The notes below the pieces were generated by a model, which was not told the origin of the DNA, did no database searches, and saw only the letters and a list, made by a program, of their open reading frames with translations. 40,828 nt of DNA, from the NCBI GenBank assembly GCA_964448755.1, contig CAYUXF010000006.1, positions 1-40,828 on the forward strand, written 5' to 3'. The position numbers were made by a program, and so were the translations under genes. Every line of letters starts with the position of its first letter. Within the stretch, counting starts at the first letter, position 1. The stretch comes from CAYUXF01 sp964448755 (GTDB taxonomy: Bacteria > Margulisbacteria > Termititenacia > Termititenacales > CAYUXF01). Shown piece after piece: positions 1 through 8,194 of this stretch.

Positions 1-1
1 G

Positions 2-484
2 AACTGTTGTCACGGCGCTGAAAATACGGTCTCTTTGCGCTTAACTGATATTGCCCGGCTTCTGGACGCGGGGCTAGAAGAGGCGATTGACCTCGACAAC
101 CAATCGTTCAAAAAAGACGCTTATTTTAAAGAACACCGCAATGACCTCCGGCACTTAAACAGCGACAGCTGGAACTTTTTTCCCGTCCTTAAGCGCGTCA
201 ACAATATCTGCCCTTATCTTGATGAGAAAAAGCGCTGTACTATTTACGAACACCGGCCGCTGACTTGCCGGCGGTTCCCCTACGTTATTGCGGAAAATAA
301 AAAAGAGCTCTTTTTCTCTAAAAAATGTCATAAAACAAAAAGAAAGCCAAACAGCGCCGAGCAAAAAATACTCTTTGACGCGGCGATAGATTCTTATAAC
401 GAAAAAGTTAAAGACCTCATATTAATTTATTACGCGCGCACCGAGCTACAAAAAATTGGCCTGACCAAATGGCTGAAAATTTAA
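2..484 (+). CDS. YkgJ-like cysteine-cluster protein, 5' end outside the window
   Basis: The frame is open from base 2 and reads Asn-Cys-Cys-His-Gly before a TTG at 35, so that TTG is not the real start and the gene begins upstream of the window. The visible part has an N-terminal Cys-Cys followed by a V-x-L-x-x-x-D-I-x-R-L segment. A central C-P-Y-L-x(5)-C-x-I-Y-x-x-R-P-x-x-C-R-x-F-P block and a later Cys complete the pattern. This is the arrangement of the YkgJ/UPF0153 family of putative zinc- or iron-chelating proteins, whose exact role is not settled. Known from the family: small cytosolic proteins binding metal through these cysteines. Inferred: same here. The next gene follows after about 130 bases with its own ribosome-binding site. 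Confidence 0.82.
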   Translation, partial: NCCHGAENTVSLRLTDIARLLDAGLEEAIDLDNQSFKKDAYFKEHRNDLRHLNSDSWNFFPVLKRVNNICPYLDEKKRCTIYEHRPLTCRRFPYVIAENKKELFFSKKCHKTKRKPNSAEQKILFDAAIDSYNEKVKDLILIYYARTELQKIGLTKWLKI

Positions 485-612
485 AAAATATCTTTTCCCC
501 TAGCGCGCAAGTTAGCCCCAACGCTAAAAACAAAACAACAGAAAATATCATTGGGTCGTCAAAAGAAAAATCACGATATCTTTCATAATAAATTGAGATC
601 TCGGGTGAAATT

Positions 613-1782
613 ATGTATAAAAAATTTATTGAGAATAAAACAGCACCAGAAACGATCAATTTCTTTTCAACTAAAGAGCCGGCACCGGCTATTGCCAGCT
701 GGCCAGGCAGAAAAAAAGAATTGACCATCAATTTAAAAGAAACTCAGGCCCAAATAAAAACAAATTCAGAAAATTTAAAAACTATTTTAAAAAAAGATCA
801 GGATATTCCGTTCCTTACACTCAATAATAACTGCCCACAGATCATTCAAAAACTGACAGCTTTAAAAATATATTTTAGTAATAATTTATTTCCGACAGTA
901 CCGGTCGAGGCCCAGGCAGAATTAGCTGTTATACAAAATAATCTGCTGAACAATATTGACTTAGCAGCACGGCTCATTGCCACACCAACAACAAGCCCCG
1001 AGCTTTTGATCAATTTACTGATCTACATTGACCGCAGTGTTAAAGACATCTCCGCACAAAAGCCGTATTTTAAGGAACTTAATAATGAACTGCTAAAAAA
1101 AGCGGAACTCTCGCTCACTGAACTTTATACACTGCTTTCCTATAAAAAAGGGGCAATTTATATAAACTCTTCCGAAAAAAGCGAATCTCTCAAGGCCAGA
1201 ATAAAGAACATTAAAAATAGCTTTACCAGCGAACACAAATATCACCATCAGGCCAAAGACCTGCAAACACTAGCCAATGAATATGCCGCAACCTCCGGCA
1301 GTGTTCAGTATCTCAAACAAAATTTCTTGTCCATTTTAAAACAACAACATCATGCGGACATTAAAGATCTTGACCTGGTCCGCTTAAGCAAAAACTTTAT
1401 CCTACAGTTACAAACCAAAGAAAGCCTGCTTGAGGGACTCTTTAATCAGATCAACCACCACGTCAGTTTTCTGGAATCTGAGATCAACGCCTTTATCATT
1501 TATAAAAATGCTGATAACGCCCTGCATTTTTTCTTTAAAAATAATTATGACTTGCCGGCCAACCAACGCTACATAATCTCCAAAATAGTAGAAGGGATCA
1601 TGACCGCACTCCTGAAAAGTGCTAACGATCTTTCTTATCCGGTAGCCAATAAAATAGCACAAAGGATCAATGAACTGCTAATACAAGAGACCGACAGAAA
1701 AAAACTTCTCGAGCTGCTTGTAAAATACTATAAACAACTCAATAAAATGGTCTTGGCCGCCGAAGCAAAAGCAGCTGCCTAA
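613..1782 (+). CDS. Unknown, largely helical cytosolic protein
   Basis: A 389-residue protein that I do not recognise. It is Lys/Asn/Leu rich, has no signal peptide or membrane segment, and looks alpha-helical throughout, with heptad-like Leu/Ile spacing suggestive of coiled coil or helical bundles. The C-terminus ends in an Ala-rich tail. A GGTGA a few bases before the ATG can serve as ribosome-binding site. It is followed after 26 bases by miaA, but miaA seems to have its own promoter, so co-transcription is uncertain. Codon use matches the neighbours and there is no sign of decay. A structural or scaffolding role is only a guess. Confidence 0.7.
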   Translation: MYKKFIENKTAPETINFFSTKEPAPAIASWPGRKKELTINLKETQAQIKTNSENLKTILKKDQDIPFLTLNNNCPQIIQKLTALKIYFSNNLFPTVPVEAQAELAVIQNNLLNNIDLAARLIATPTTSPELLINLLIYIDRSVKDISAQKPYFKELNNELLKKAELSLTELYTLLSYKKGAIYINSSEKSESLKARIKNIKNSFTSEHKYHHQAKDLQTLANEYAATSGSVQYLKQNFLSILKQQHHADIKDLDLVRLSKNFILQLQTKESLLEGLFNQINHHVSFLESEINAFIIYKNADNALHFFFKNNYDLPANQRYIISKIVEGIMTALLKSANDLSYPVANKIAQRINELLIQETDRKKLLELLVKYYKQLNKMVLAAEAKAAA

Positions 1783-1793
1783 TTTTGCTTTCA

Positions 1794-1802
1794 TGCTAAA
1801 AT
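1794..1802 (+). promoter_or_regulatory. Extended -10 promoter for miaA, predicted leaderless start
   Basis: TGC followed by TAAAAT (1797-1802) forms an extended -10 element. Only six bases separate it from the miaA ATG at 1809, so the expected first transcribed base falls at or next to the A of the ATG. No Shine-Dalgarno sequence precedes the start. No good -35 box is visible, which fits an extended -10 promoter. Confidence 0.5.
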
Positions 1803-1808
1803 AATTTC

Positions 1809-2693
1809 ATGGAAAAAATAATCGTTCTCGGGCCTACCGCCGTCGGCAAATCTGACTACGCACTTTCTCTGGCCGCAGAAAAAAAGGGCGAGATCGTCTC
1901 TGCCGACTCAATGCAGGTCTATAAATATATGGATATCGGCACTGCCAAACTGACGCCGGCAGAACAGCGCGGCATTAAACACTATATGATCGATATCGTG
2001 GAACCGTCTGTTCAATATTCGGTCGGCGAATATATTGAGACCGTTGAACAGCTAATTGATGACCATCAAAAGAAAAATATCCCCTTGATATTCTGCGGCG
2101 GCACGGGCCTCTATTTAAATGCGCTCATTAACGGCCTCGCTTTTCCGCCCGCCCAGCGCGACGATAAGATCCGGGCCGAGCTGGAAAAAGAAGAAAATGC
2201 TACAGGCAAAGAGGCGCTCTGGCAACAGCTCAATAAAATAGACCCCGCAGCGGCGGCAAAGATTCACCCCAACGACAGTTACCGCACCAAGCGGGCATTG
2301 GAAGTTTTTAAGATCACCGGCAAACCGTTCTCCACACAGGCGTTAAAAAAGCCCTCTATTTTAGGCGATGATTTCAAGATCATCGGCCTGACCATGGATA
2401 AAAAAGAGCTCTTTAAGAGGATCGAGCTGCGCGTCGATAAAATGCTGGAAAAAGGGCTGCTCAATGAAGTGCGCGGGTTACTTGAAAAAGGATACGCCCC
2501 TGAGTTATCATCAATGCAGGCGATCGGCTATAAAGAGATCATTGAACACCTGCAAGGGCAGTGTTCTTTAGAAGAAGCGGTCGAACAAATAAAAACCAAT
2601 ACTAAAAAATTTGTAAAAAAACAATATACCTGGTTCCGGGCTTTTAAAAATGTGGAATGGGTTGAACTCACCCCCTCGATCCCCCTCTCTTAA
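1809..2693 (+). CDS. miaA: tRNA dimethylallyltransferase MiaA
   Basis: MiaA transfers a dimethylallyl group from DMAPP to N6 of adenosine-37 in tRNAs reading UNN codons. The P-loop G-P-T-A-V-G-K-S lies at residues 8-15, the S-A-D-S-M-Q-V-Y-K substrate loop at about 31-39, the G-G-T-G-L-Y motif near residue 98, and the S-M-Q-A-I-G-Y-K block near 235-242. It ends with the usual K-x-Q-x-T-W-F-R segment. At 294 residues the length is slightly under typical. The last residues, after the conserved part, are encoded by an intergenic palindromic repeat that supplies the stop codon, so the natural tail was probably replaced or extended by that element. dapF follows about 95 bases downstream. Confidence 0.96.
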   Translation: MEKIIVLGPTAVGKSDYALSLAAEKKGEIVSADSMQVYKYMDIGTAKLTPAEQRGIKHYMIDIVEPSVQYSVGEYIETVEQLIDDHQKKNIPLIFCGGTGLYLNALINGLAFPPAQRDDKIRAELEKEENATGKEALWQQLNKIDPAAAAKIHPNDSYRTKRALEVFKITGKPFSTQALKKPSILGDDFKIIGLTMDKKELFKRIELRVDKMLEKGLLNEVRGLLEKGYAPELSSMQAIGYKEIIEHLQGQCSLEEAVEQIKTNTKKFVKKQYTWFRAFKNVEWVELTPSIPLS

Positions 2694-2770
2694 AAATAGA
2701 GGGGGAAGAAACCCTGAAAATTGAGCGTCCCTCTCTTTCAAGAGAGGGAGCGGCGAAAGCCTAGGGTGAG
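2667..2770. repeat. Intergenic palindromic element covering the miaA stop
   Basis: Outer arms CTCACCC (2667-2673) and GGGTGAG (2764-2770) enclose two hairpins. One pairs TCCCCCTCT (2680-2688) with AGAGGGGGA (2698-2706). The other pairs TCCCTCTCTT (2728-2737) with AAGAGAGGGA (2740-2749). The same outer and inner motifs recur at 37485-37563, and related hairpins occur at 12514-12579. The left part lies inside miaA and supplies its last codons and stop. Confidence 0.8.
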
Positions 2771-2788
2771 TAAAAAAAGGAGAATAAA

Positions 2789-3622
2789 ATGTTAAATTTT
2801 GTAAAACTAGAAGGTTTGGGCAACGATTTTATTTTGATCGACGGTATTAAGCAGGATCTCATCAGCTACGATTTCGCCAAACTGGCACCACAGCTCTGCG
2901 ACCGTCATTTTGGCATCGGCGCCGACGGACTGCTTTTAGTTTTTAAATCTGAAAAAGCCAGCTATCAGATGCGCATTATCAACTCTGACGGCTCGGAACC
3001 GGAGATGTGCGGCAACGGCATCCGCTGTTTTGCCCGCTATATTTATGAAGAATATGAGCACACCAGCGTCCTTTCAATTGAAACACTGGCCGGCATTATG
3101 CTCCCGGTACTCGACCCCAAAAACAATTTAATTGAGGTCGATATGGGCGAACCGGTTCTGGACGCCAAAAAAATACCGGTGGCTTTAAGCGGCGAAAAAT
3201 TAATTGGACAAGATATTGAAGCGGCCGGGGCAAAATTTAAATTCACACCGGTTTCCATGGGCAATCCGCACGCCGTAATTTTTGTTGATGATGTCAAAAA
3301 AGTTGACCTGCCAAAATATGGTCCGGCAATAGAAAAGCACACTCTCTTCCCTAAAAAAACCAATGTAGAATTTATTGATGTCGTCTCGCGTCAGGAAATT
3401 AATTTCAGGGTCTGGGAACGCGGCGCGGCCGAAACACTGGCCTGCGGCACCGGCGCCTGTGCCTCGGTCGTGGCAGGTGTTCTAAACGACAAAACCGACC
3501 GCAAAGTTCTGGTTCATCTGCCGGGCGGCGATCTTTTAATTGAATGGCAAGAAGAAGATAACCACGTCTCGATGGCCGGTCCCGCTTTTGAAGTTTTTCG
3601 CGGCACAGTTAAAGTTAAATAA
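2789..3622 (+). CDS. dapF: Diaminopimelate epimerase DapF
   Basis: DapF interconverts LL- and meso-diaminopimelate without a cofactor, the last step before lysine and the source of meso-DAP for peptidoglycan. The two catalytic cysteines are present: Cys74 in E-M-C-G-N-G-I-R-C and Cys219 in E-T-L-A-C-G-T-G-A-C-A. The N-terminal L-E-G-L-G-N-D-F motif is intact. At 277 residues it is the normal family length. AAAAAAGGAG lies just upstream of the ATG. It pairs functionally with dapL at about 6.5 kb, which makes the LL isomer. Its last 8 bases overlap the end of the convergent flavoprotein gene. Confidence 0.96.
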   Translation: MLNFVKLEGLGNDFILIDGIKQDLISYDFAKLAPQLCDRHFGIGADGLLLVFKSEKASYQMRIINSDGSEPEMCGNGIRCFARYIYEEYEHTSVLSIETLAGIMLPVLDPKNNLIEVDMGEPVLDAKKIPVALSGEKLIGQDIEAAGAKFKFTPVSMGNPHAVIFVDDVKKVDLPKYGPAIEKHTLFPKKTNVEFIDVVSRQEINFRVWERGAAETLACGTGACASVVAGVLNDKTDRKVLVHLPGGDLLIEWQEEDNHVSMAGPAFEVFRGTVKVK

Positions 3623-6077
3623 ACAAGCTGGCATTGGCCTCATCGGTAGAGCCGATAAAGGTAGCCACACCGCCGACTTCCACGCCGTCGATCAGTTCCT
3701 CTTTTTTGATTCCCATGATATCCATCGACATGTTACAGGCAATTAACCGGACGCCTTGTTTCTGCGCTTCAGAGATCAAAAGTTCCAGCGAATCGACATT
3801 TTTATTAGCCATGATCCAGCGGATCATTTTAGCGCCCAGCCCGCCCATGTTCATCTGCGAAAGCGCCAATTTTTTTGAACCGCGCGGCATCATCAGGGCG
3901 AACATCTTCTCAATAATATTTTTCTTAACTTTAACGCTCTGCGGTTTGCGCAAAATATTCAACCCCCAGAAAGTAAAAAACATTGTCACTTTTTTATTCA
4001 TTGAGGCGGCACCATTGGCAATAATAAACGCGGCAATTGCCTTGTCGAGATCGCCGCTGAAAACAACCATCGTCTTGCCGTCTATCGACGAAAACCGCCC
4101 TTCCTGCGCGGTAAGCCCTGCCCCTTTTTGAATGACCGCTTCTACCGAGCCGGCTGATTGACTGATCGAAAGTAATTTATGTCCGGTCTTTTCACACCAA
4201 ACTTTAATATCAGAATAATAGCCGGGGTCAGAGGCCTTAACTTTGACGATATCGTTCTGTTCCATTTTCTTTAATGTCTCGTTTGTTTTCATGATCGGCC
4301 CCGGGCACTGCAGACCGCAGGCATCAACAATTAAAATGTCATTATCCTCATTATTAATGTCCATATTTTTTGCCTCGCTCTCTTCAATAGTATGAACTAC
4401 TCTATTATCTTGTTCGGCACTGACAGCCGTGTAGAATTTATAACCGCCATTGAGATTATAGACATCGTTAAAACCATGCTGCATTAAAATTCTGCTCGCC
4501 AAATAGCCGCGCAGTCCGACGCGACAAAAAACAACAACCGTGCGCTCTTTATCAAGCTGATCAAGATTTTGGCGCAGAGTATTGAGCGGCAGATTTTTTG
4601 CACCTTCGATCGTCCCCAGCTCATACTCAAAATCATCAGAAACATCGATCAGCTGAATATCTTCTCTGCTCTTATTGATCAGCTCCTCCGCACTAATAGC
4701 TTTAAATTTATTTTTTATTAAATTTTCCGCCACATAACCGGCCATATTGAGCGGATCTTTGGCCGAAGAGTAAGGCGGCGCGTAAGTAAGATCTATTTTG
4801 GTGAGATCAAAAACAGTCAAGCCGGCGTATATAGCAACTGCCGCCGTATCTGCCCGTTTTTCAACGCCGTCATAGCCAATGACCTGGACACCGAGAACAC
4901 GTCCATCCGTCGGTGCAAAAAGCAGTTTTAAAAAGAGCGGCAGTGCGCCCGGGTAATAGCCGGCATGTGATTGCCCTTCAATAATTACTTTTTTATATTC
5001 CATATTGTTTTGCTGTAACATTTTTTCTGTTAAACCGGTCGAGGCACCGGTCAGATCAAATATTTTTACGACCGAACTGCCTAGGCCGCCATCATAACTA
5101 TCTTCTATACCTGAAATTATATTGGCCACTATTCGCCCCTGTTTATTGGCAGGACCAGCCAGCGGCAGATAGACATCTTTTTGGGTAAGTCGGTGCTTTA
5201 CCTCAATGACATCGCCAATGGCAAAAATATCGGGATCTTTTGTCTGTAATTTTTCGTTAACGCGCAGACCGCGCGTACCTATTTCCAGTCCAGCGTTCAC
5301 CGCCAGGTCGCTCTCCGGCTTAACACCGGCGGCAAAGATCACCAGATCTGTCTCGATCTTTTCGCCGCCCTGTAAAACCACTGAAGAACAGAGCTTATTT
5401 TCTCCGGTAGTAAACGAAGTAACTTTATCATTTAAATAGAGAGCCACTTTTTTAACTTTTAAATGCTGATGGAACAGCGCGGCCATATCGCCATCAAAAT
5501 TGGTCATAATTTGCGGGGCCATCTCAACTACAGTTACCGCCACGCCGCGATGCGCCAGGTTCTCTGCCATCTCCATGCCGATAAAACCGCCGCCGACCAC
5601 AACTGCCTGACGGACATTATGATTATCTACATAATCTTTAATAGCAAAAGTATCGGGAATATTTCGCAATGTAAAAATATTAGCAGCGGTGATCCCCGGG
5701 ATAGCCGGTTTAAGGGGGGCGGCTCCCGGGGAAAGAATTAATTTGTCGTAACTCTCTTCATATACTTCATTTGTCCGTAAATTTTTTATCTTCAGTTTTT
5801 TAGCAGCGCGGTCTATCTCTAGCGCCTCATTAAAAACCCTGACATCTATATTGAAACGATCATGCAATTTTTGCGGCGTCTGCACTAAAAGCTTATCTTT
5901 TTCTTTAATAACGCCGCCAATATAATAAGGAAGGCCGCAGTTGGCAAAAGAGACGTGCTCGCCGCGCTCTAAGAGAATTATCTCCGCTTGTTCGTTCAAG
6001 CGGCGCAGTCTGGTAGCGGCTGAGGCACCACCGGCCACTCCACCGACAATGATTACTTTTATTTTTTTATTTTCCAT
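3615..6077 (-). CDS. CoA-disulfide reductase-rhodanese-TusA-DsrE fusion flavoprotein
   Basis: An 820-residue protein with four fused units. Residues 1 to about 450 are an FAD/NAD(P)H pyridine-nucleotide-disulfide oxidoreductase with V-G-G-V-A-G-G near 11-17, the active cysteine Cys47 in F-A-N-C-G-L-P-Y-Y, and the second dinucleotide motif V-V-G-G-G-F-I-G near 160-167. Residues 460-550 are a rhodanese with Cys518 in C-R-V-G-L-R-G. Residues 580-650 are TusA-like with C-G-L-Q-C-P-G-P at 587-594. Residues 665-820 are DsrE/DsrF-like with Cys781. Known: such fusions reduce CoA disulfide, polysulfide or persulfides and pass sulfane sulfur between cysteines. Inferred: persulfide handling in the cytosol. 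It lies 10 bases after arsR, so the two form an operon. Confidence 0.93.
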   Translation of the reverse strand: MENKKIKVIIVGGVAGGASAATRLRRLNEQAEIILLERGEHVSFANCGLPYYIGGVIKEKDKLLVQTPQKLHDRFNIDVRVFNEALEIDRAAKKLKIKNLRTNEVYEESYDKLILSPGAAPLKPAIPGITAANIFTLRNIPDTFAIKDYVDNHNVRQAVVVGGGFIGMEMAENLAHRGVAVTVVEMAPQIMTNFDGDMAALFHQHLKVKKVALYLNDKVTSFTTGENKLCSSVVLQGGEKIETDLVIFAAGVKPESDLAVNAGLEIGTRGLRVNEKLQTKDPDIFAIGDVIEVKHRLTQKDVYLPLAGPANKQGRIVANIISGIEDSYDGGLGSSVVKIFDLTGASTGLTEKMLQQNNMEYKKVIIEGQSHAGYYPGALPLFLKLLFAPTDGRVLGVQVIGYDGVEKRADTAAVAIYAGLTVFDLTKIDLTYAPPYSSAKDPLNMAGYVAENLIKNKFKAISAEELINKSREDIQLIDVSDDFEYELGTIEGAKNLPLNTLRQNLDQLDKERTVVVFCRVGLRGYLASRILMQHGFNDVYNLNGGYKFYTAVSAEQDNRVVHTIEESEAKNMDINNEDNDILIVDACGLQCPGPIMKTNETLKKMEQNDIVKVKASDPGYYSDIKVWCEKTGHKLLSISQSAGSVEAVIQKGAGLTAQEGRFSSIDGKTMVVFSGDLDKAIAAFIIANGAASMNKKVTMFFTFWGLNILRKPQSVKVKKNIIEKMFALMMPRGSKKLALSQMNMGGLGAKMIRWIMANKNVDSLELLISEAQKQGVRLIACNMSMDIMGIKKEELIDGVEVGGVATFIGSTDEANASLFI

Positions 6078-6087
6078 AAACTACCGC

Positions 6088-6363
6088 CTACTTTTTTATG
6101 ACATCCAGTATTTTTTTAATTTTTTGATCTGACAAAAAATAACAGATCTCTTTGCCGCGCCGCTCTGTTTTGACCAGGCCGGCGTTTTTTAAAATACTGA
6201 GCTGCTGCGAGACCCGCGACTGCGAAACACCAAGGTGTTCGACCATTTTAGAGACATTGCAATTCTCTTTATTGCAGAGCCCGCAAAGTATTTGCAAGCG
6301 CAAAGGGTTACCCAGCGCCTTAAATATTTCACTGTATTTTGTTATCTCTTTTTTACTCAACAT
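6088..6363 (-). CDS. ArsR/SmtB-family repressor, possible persulfide or metal sensor
   Basis: A 91-residue winged-helix protein. The recognition helix lies near V-S-Q-S-R-V-S-Q-Q-L-S-I-L-K (residues 46-59), and an L-G-N-P-L-R-L-Q-I-L segment (17-26) is typical of ArsR proteins. Cysteines sit at 27, 30, 35 and 74. It lacks the exact E-L-C-V-C-D metal box of ArsR. Because the next gene is a sulfur-transfer flavoprotein, a dithiol or persulfide sensor of the SqrR/BigR kind is likely, but metal sensing is not excluded. A 32-base palindrome overlaps its start codon and -10 box, so it almost certainly represses its own operon. No Shine-Dalgarno sequence precedes the ATG. Confidence 0.9.
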   Translation of the reverse strand: MLSKKEITKYSEIFKALGNPLRLQILCGLCNKENCNVSKMVEHLGVSQSRVSQQLSILKNAGLVKTERRGKEICYFLSDQKIKKILDVIKK

Positions 6364-6398
6364 ATTAACATATTAGAATATGTTAATATGTTTGTCAA
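6360..6398 (-). promoter_or_regulatory. arsR promoter with overlapping perfect palindromic operator, leaderless
   Basis: On the minus strand TTGACA (6393-6398) is followed after 17 bases by TAATAT (6370-6375), then six bases, then the ATG (6361-6363). A perfect inverted repeat with arms of 15 bases (ACATATTAACATATT and its complement, centre AG) spans 6360-6391. It covers the spacer, the -10 box and the start codon. The ATAT-rich palindrome fits ArsR-family operators. Transcription is expected to begin at the A of ATG. Confidence 0.75.
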
Positions 6399-6434
6399 GC
6401 CACAACCAGCGCATTTAAATAAAATAAAATAAGA

Positions 6435-6443
6435 TGTTACAAT
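6435..6443 (+). promoter_or_regulatory. Extended -10 promoter for dapL
   Basis: TGT followed by TACAAT (6438-6443) forms an extended -10 element about 36 bases before the dapL ATG at 6479. AAGGAG at 6464-6469 lies in the resulting short leader. No convincing -35 box is seen. Confidence 0.45.
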
Positions 6444-6478
6444 ATGCGCCAATAAATATAGTTAAGGAGTAAATGTTT

Positions 6479-7687
6479 ATGGTTAAACGGAATGAAAATT
6501 TTGCTAAATTACAAGCGGGGTATCTGTTCCCGGAAATTAACAGGAGAAAAAAAGCGCTGTTAGAAAAAGAACCGGCCGCTAAAATTATCAGTTTGGGGAT
6601 CGGCAACACGACCGAACCGCTGACGCCAGTTATTAAAGAAGGTTTAGTTAAAGCGGCCGAAGGGCTCGGCACTACTGCCGGCTATTCTGGCTACGGCGAC
6701 GAACAGGGGATGACCAAACTGCGCGAGTTGATCGCCGAAAAATTATACAAGGGCAAAGTCAGCGCTTCTGAAATAACAATTTCTGATGGTTCCAAATGCG
6801 ATATCGGCCGTCTACAGGTCCTCTTCGGTTCCGATGTAACGGTCGCCGTCCAGGACCCCTCTTACCCGGTCTATGTTGACGGCAGTGTCATTATGGGCGC
6901 TACCGGCAATTACAATACTAAAAAACAGTTCGATAATATTGTCTATATGACCTGCCGGCCGGAAAACAATTTTTTTCCCGATCTGAAAAACACGCCGCGG
7001 ACAGATCTGATCTATTTCTGTTCGCCTAACAACCCGACAGGCGCTGTCGCTACCAGAGAACAACTGCAAGAGCTCGTCGCTTTTGCTAAAAAAAATAACT
7101 CCGTTATTATTTATGACGCCGCCTACAGCGAATTTATTACCGATCCTGATTTACCAAAATCTATCTTTGAAATAGAGGGAGCCAAAGAGGTTGCGCTTGA
7201 GACGAACTCTTTTTCTAAATCGATCGGCTTTACCGGCGTTCGTCTGGGCTGGGCCGTAGTTCCGGAAGCACTTAAGTTCGATGACGGCACTTCTGTTCTC
7301 AAAGATTGGAACCGCGTTGTCACAACACTGTTTAACGGCGCCTCCAACGTCACGCAGCCGGGCGGTATCGCCGCGTTAAGCGACAAAGGGTTTGCAGAAA
7401 TGAAAGAGACAATTGCTTATTATTTAGAGAACGCTGGCATTATTAAAAAAGCACTTAGCGAGCTTGGCATTACCAACTACGGCGGCATTGACGCTCCTTA
7501 TATTTGGGCGCACTTCCCCGGCCGCGATTCCTGGGAAGTTTTTACAGAAATTCTGGAAAAATGTCATGTGGTCACTACACCGGGCGCCGGTTTTGGGCAG
7601 GGCGGCGAAGGGTTTGTCCGCTTCAGCGCTTTCGGCCACCGCGCAGATATTATTGAAGCTGTGGAAAGATTAAAAAAACAGTTTTAA
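6479..7687 (+). CDS. dapL: LL-diaminopimelate aminotransferase DapL
   Basis: DapL converts tetrahydrodipicolinate and glutamate directly to LL-DAP, bypassing the DapD/C/E or DapH routes. The N-terminal L-Q-A-G-Y-L-F-P-E-I motif, Y-S-G-Y-G-D-E-Q-G-M, D-P-S-Y-P-V-Y-V-D-G and the PLP-lysine segment S-F-S-K-S-I-G-F-T-G-V-R-L-G-W are all present, and the roughly 400-residue length is normal. Two ATGs are possible, at 6473 and 6479. I chose 6479 because AAGGAG (6464-6469) is nine bases before it but only three before the other, and homologues usually begin near this residue. An intrinsic terminator follows. With dapF it gives the last two steps to meso-DAP. Confidence 0.96.
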   Translation: MVKRNENFAKLQAGYLFPEINRRKKALLEKEPAAKIISLGIGNTTEPLTPVIKEGLVKAAEGLGTTAGYSGYGDEQGMTKLRELIAEKLYKGKVSASEITISDGSKCDIGRLQVLFGSDVTVAVQDPSYPVYVDGSVIMGATGNYNTKKQFDNIVYMTCRPENNFFPDLKNTPRTDLIYFCSPNNPTGAVATREQLQELVAFAKKNNSVIIYDAAYSEFITDPDLPKSIFEIEGAKEVALETNSFSKSIGFTGVRLGWAVVPEALKFDDGTSVLKDWNRVVTTLFNGASNVTQPGGIAALSDKGFAEMKETIAYYLENAGIIKKALSELGITNYGGIDAPYIWAHFPGRDSWEVFTEILEKCHVVTTPGAGFGQGGEGFVRFSAFGHRADIIEAVERLKKQF

Positions 7688-7707
7688 AAATAACTTTTTA
7701 TAATGAA

Positions 7708-7737
7708 AAAAGGGAGGCCAAAGCCTCCCTTTTGTTT
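7708..7737 (+). terminator. Intrinsic terminator after dapL
   Basis: AAAAGGGAGGC (7708-7718), loop CAAA, and GCCTCCCTTTT (7723-7733) form an 11-bp stem ending in a T-rich tract. It lies about 20 bases after the dapL stop. Confidence 0.9.
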
Positions 7738-7820
7738 ACCGAAGCCTGATCATATCCATTCATAACCCAATAGCTTCAGCTCTTAATATTCGGAAGAAAT
7801 CACAAATAATTTCATTTTTA

Positions 7821-7849
7821 TTGACCCGCGATTTTTTTAGTATTATAGT
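7821..7849 (+). promoter_or_regulatory. Sigma70-like promoter for the PQ-loop gene
   Basis: TTGACC (7821-7826), a 17-base spacer, and TATAGT (7844-7849). The ATG at 7877 follows with AAAAGGAG just upstream of it. Confidence 0.6.
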
Positions 7850-7876
7850 TCAGCAACTTTTTAAAAGGAGTTATTT

Positions 7877-8137
7877 ATGAGCATCTTTGAGGCTCTCATG
7901 CTAGTCTGCTTCGGTTCTGCCTGGCCTTTTTCAATTTATAAAAGCTATACTTCGCGCAGCAATAAAGGGAAAAGTCTGTTCTTTTTAATTATTGTTGAGA
8001 TCGGTTATCTATCAGGGATTACACATAAACTACTCTACAGTTATGATCTGGTCCTTTTTCTCTATCTACTCAATGCACTGCTGGTCTTTATTGATCTTTT
8101 GCTCTACGGCCGCAACAAATTATTAGATAAAAAATAA
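7877..8137 (+). CDS. Small three-helix PQ-loop / SemiSWEET-like membrane protein
   Basis: An 86-residue protein with three hydrophobic segments (about 5-20, 33-50 and 56-76). A W-P-F-S-I-Y-K-S motif in the first segment and a loop S-R-S-N-K-G-K-S before the second match the pattern of small PQ-loop proteins. SemiSWEETs of this size dimerise to carry sugars, but related small PQ-loop proteins have no known substrate, so transport is an inference. It has its own promoter and ribosome-binding site and stands alone, facing adhE convergently. The family placement rests on recognising the motif pattern by eye. Confidence 0.72.
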   Translation: MSIFEALMLVCFGSAWPFSIYKSYTSRSNKGKSLFFLIIVEIGYLSGITHKLLYSYDLVLFLYLLNALLVFIDLLLYGRNKLLDKK

Positions 8138-8146
8138 TTAGTGGGC

Positions 8147-8185
8147 GGCAGTCCCTGGCGGGGACTCTACACCTAAGGGACTGCC
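8147..8185. terminator. Hairpin between convergent genes
   Basis: GGCAGTCCCT (8147-8156) pairs with AGGGACTGCC (8176-8185), a 10-bp stem with a 19-base loop between two convergent stops. There is no clear U tract after it on either strand, so terminator activity is uncertain. Confidence 0.4.
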
Positions 8186-8194
8186 TTAAAAAAA

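Noticed and set aside
3634..4131. 165-codon plus-strand frame opposite the sulfur-transfer flavoprotein
   Set aside because: Antisense shadow of a strongly conserved gene with no ribosome-binding site and Ser/Pro/Ile-rich low-complexity product.
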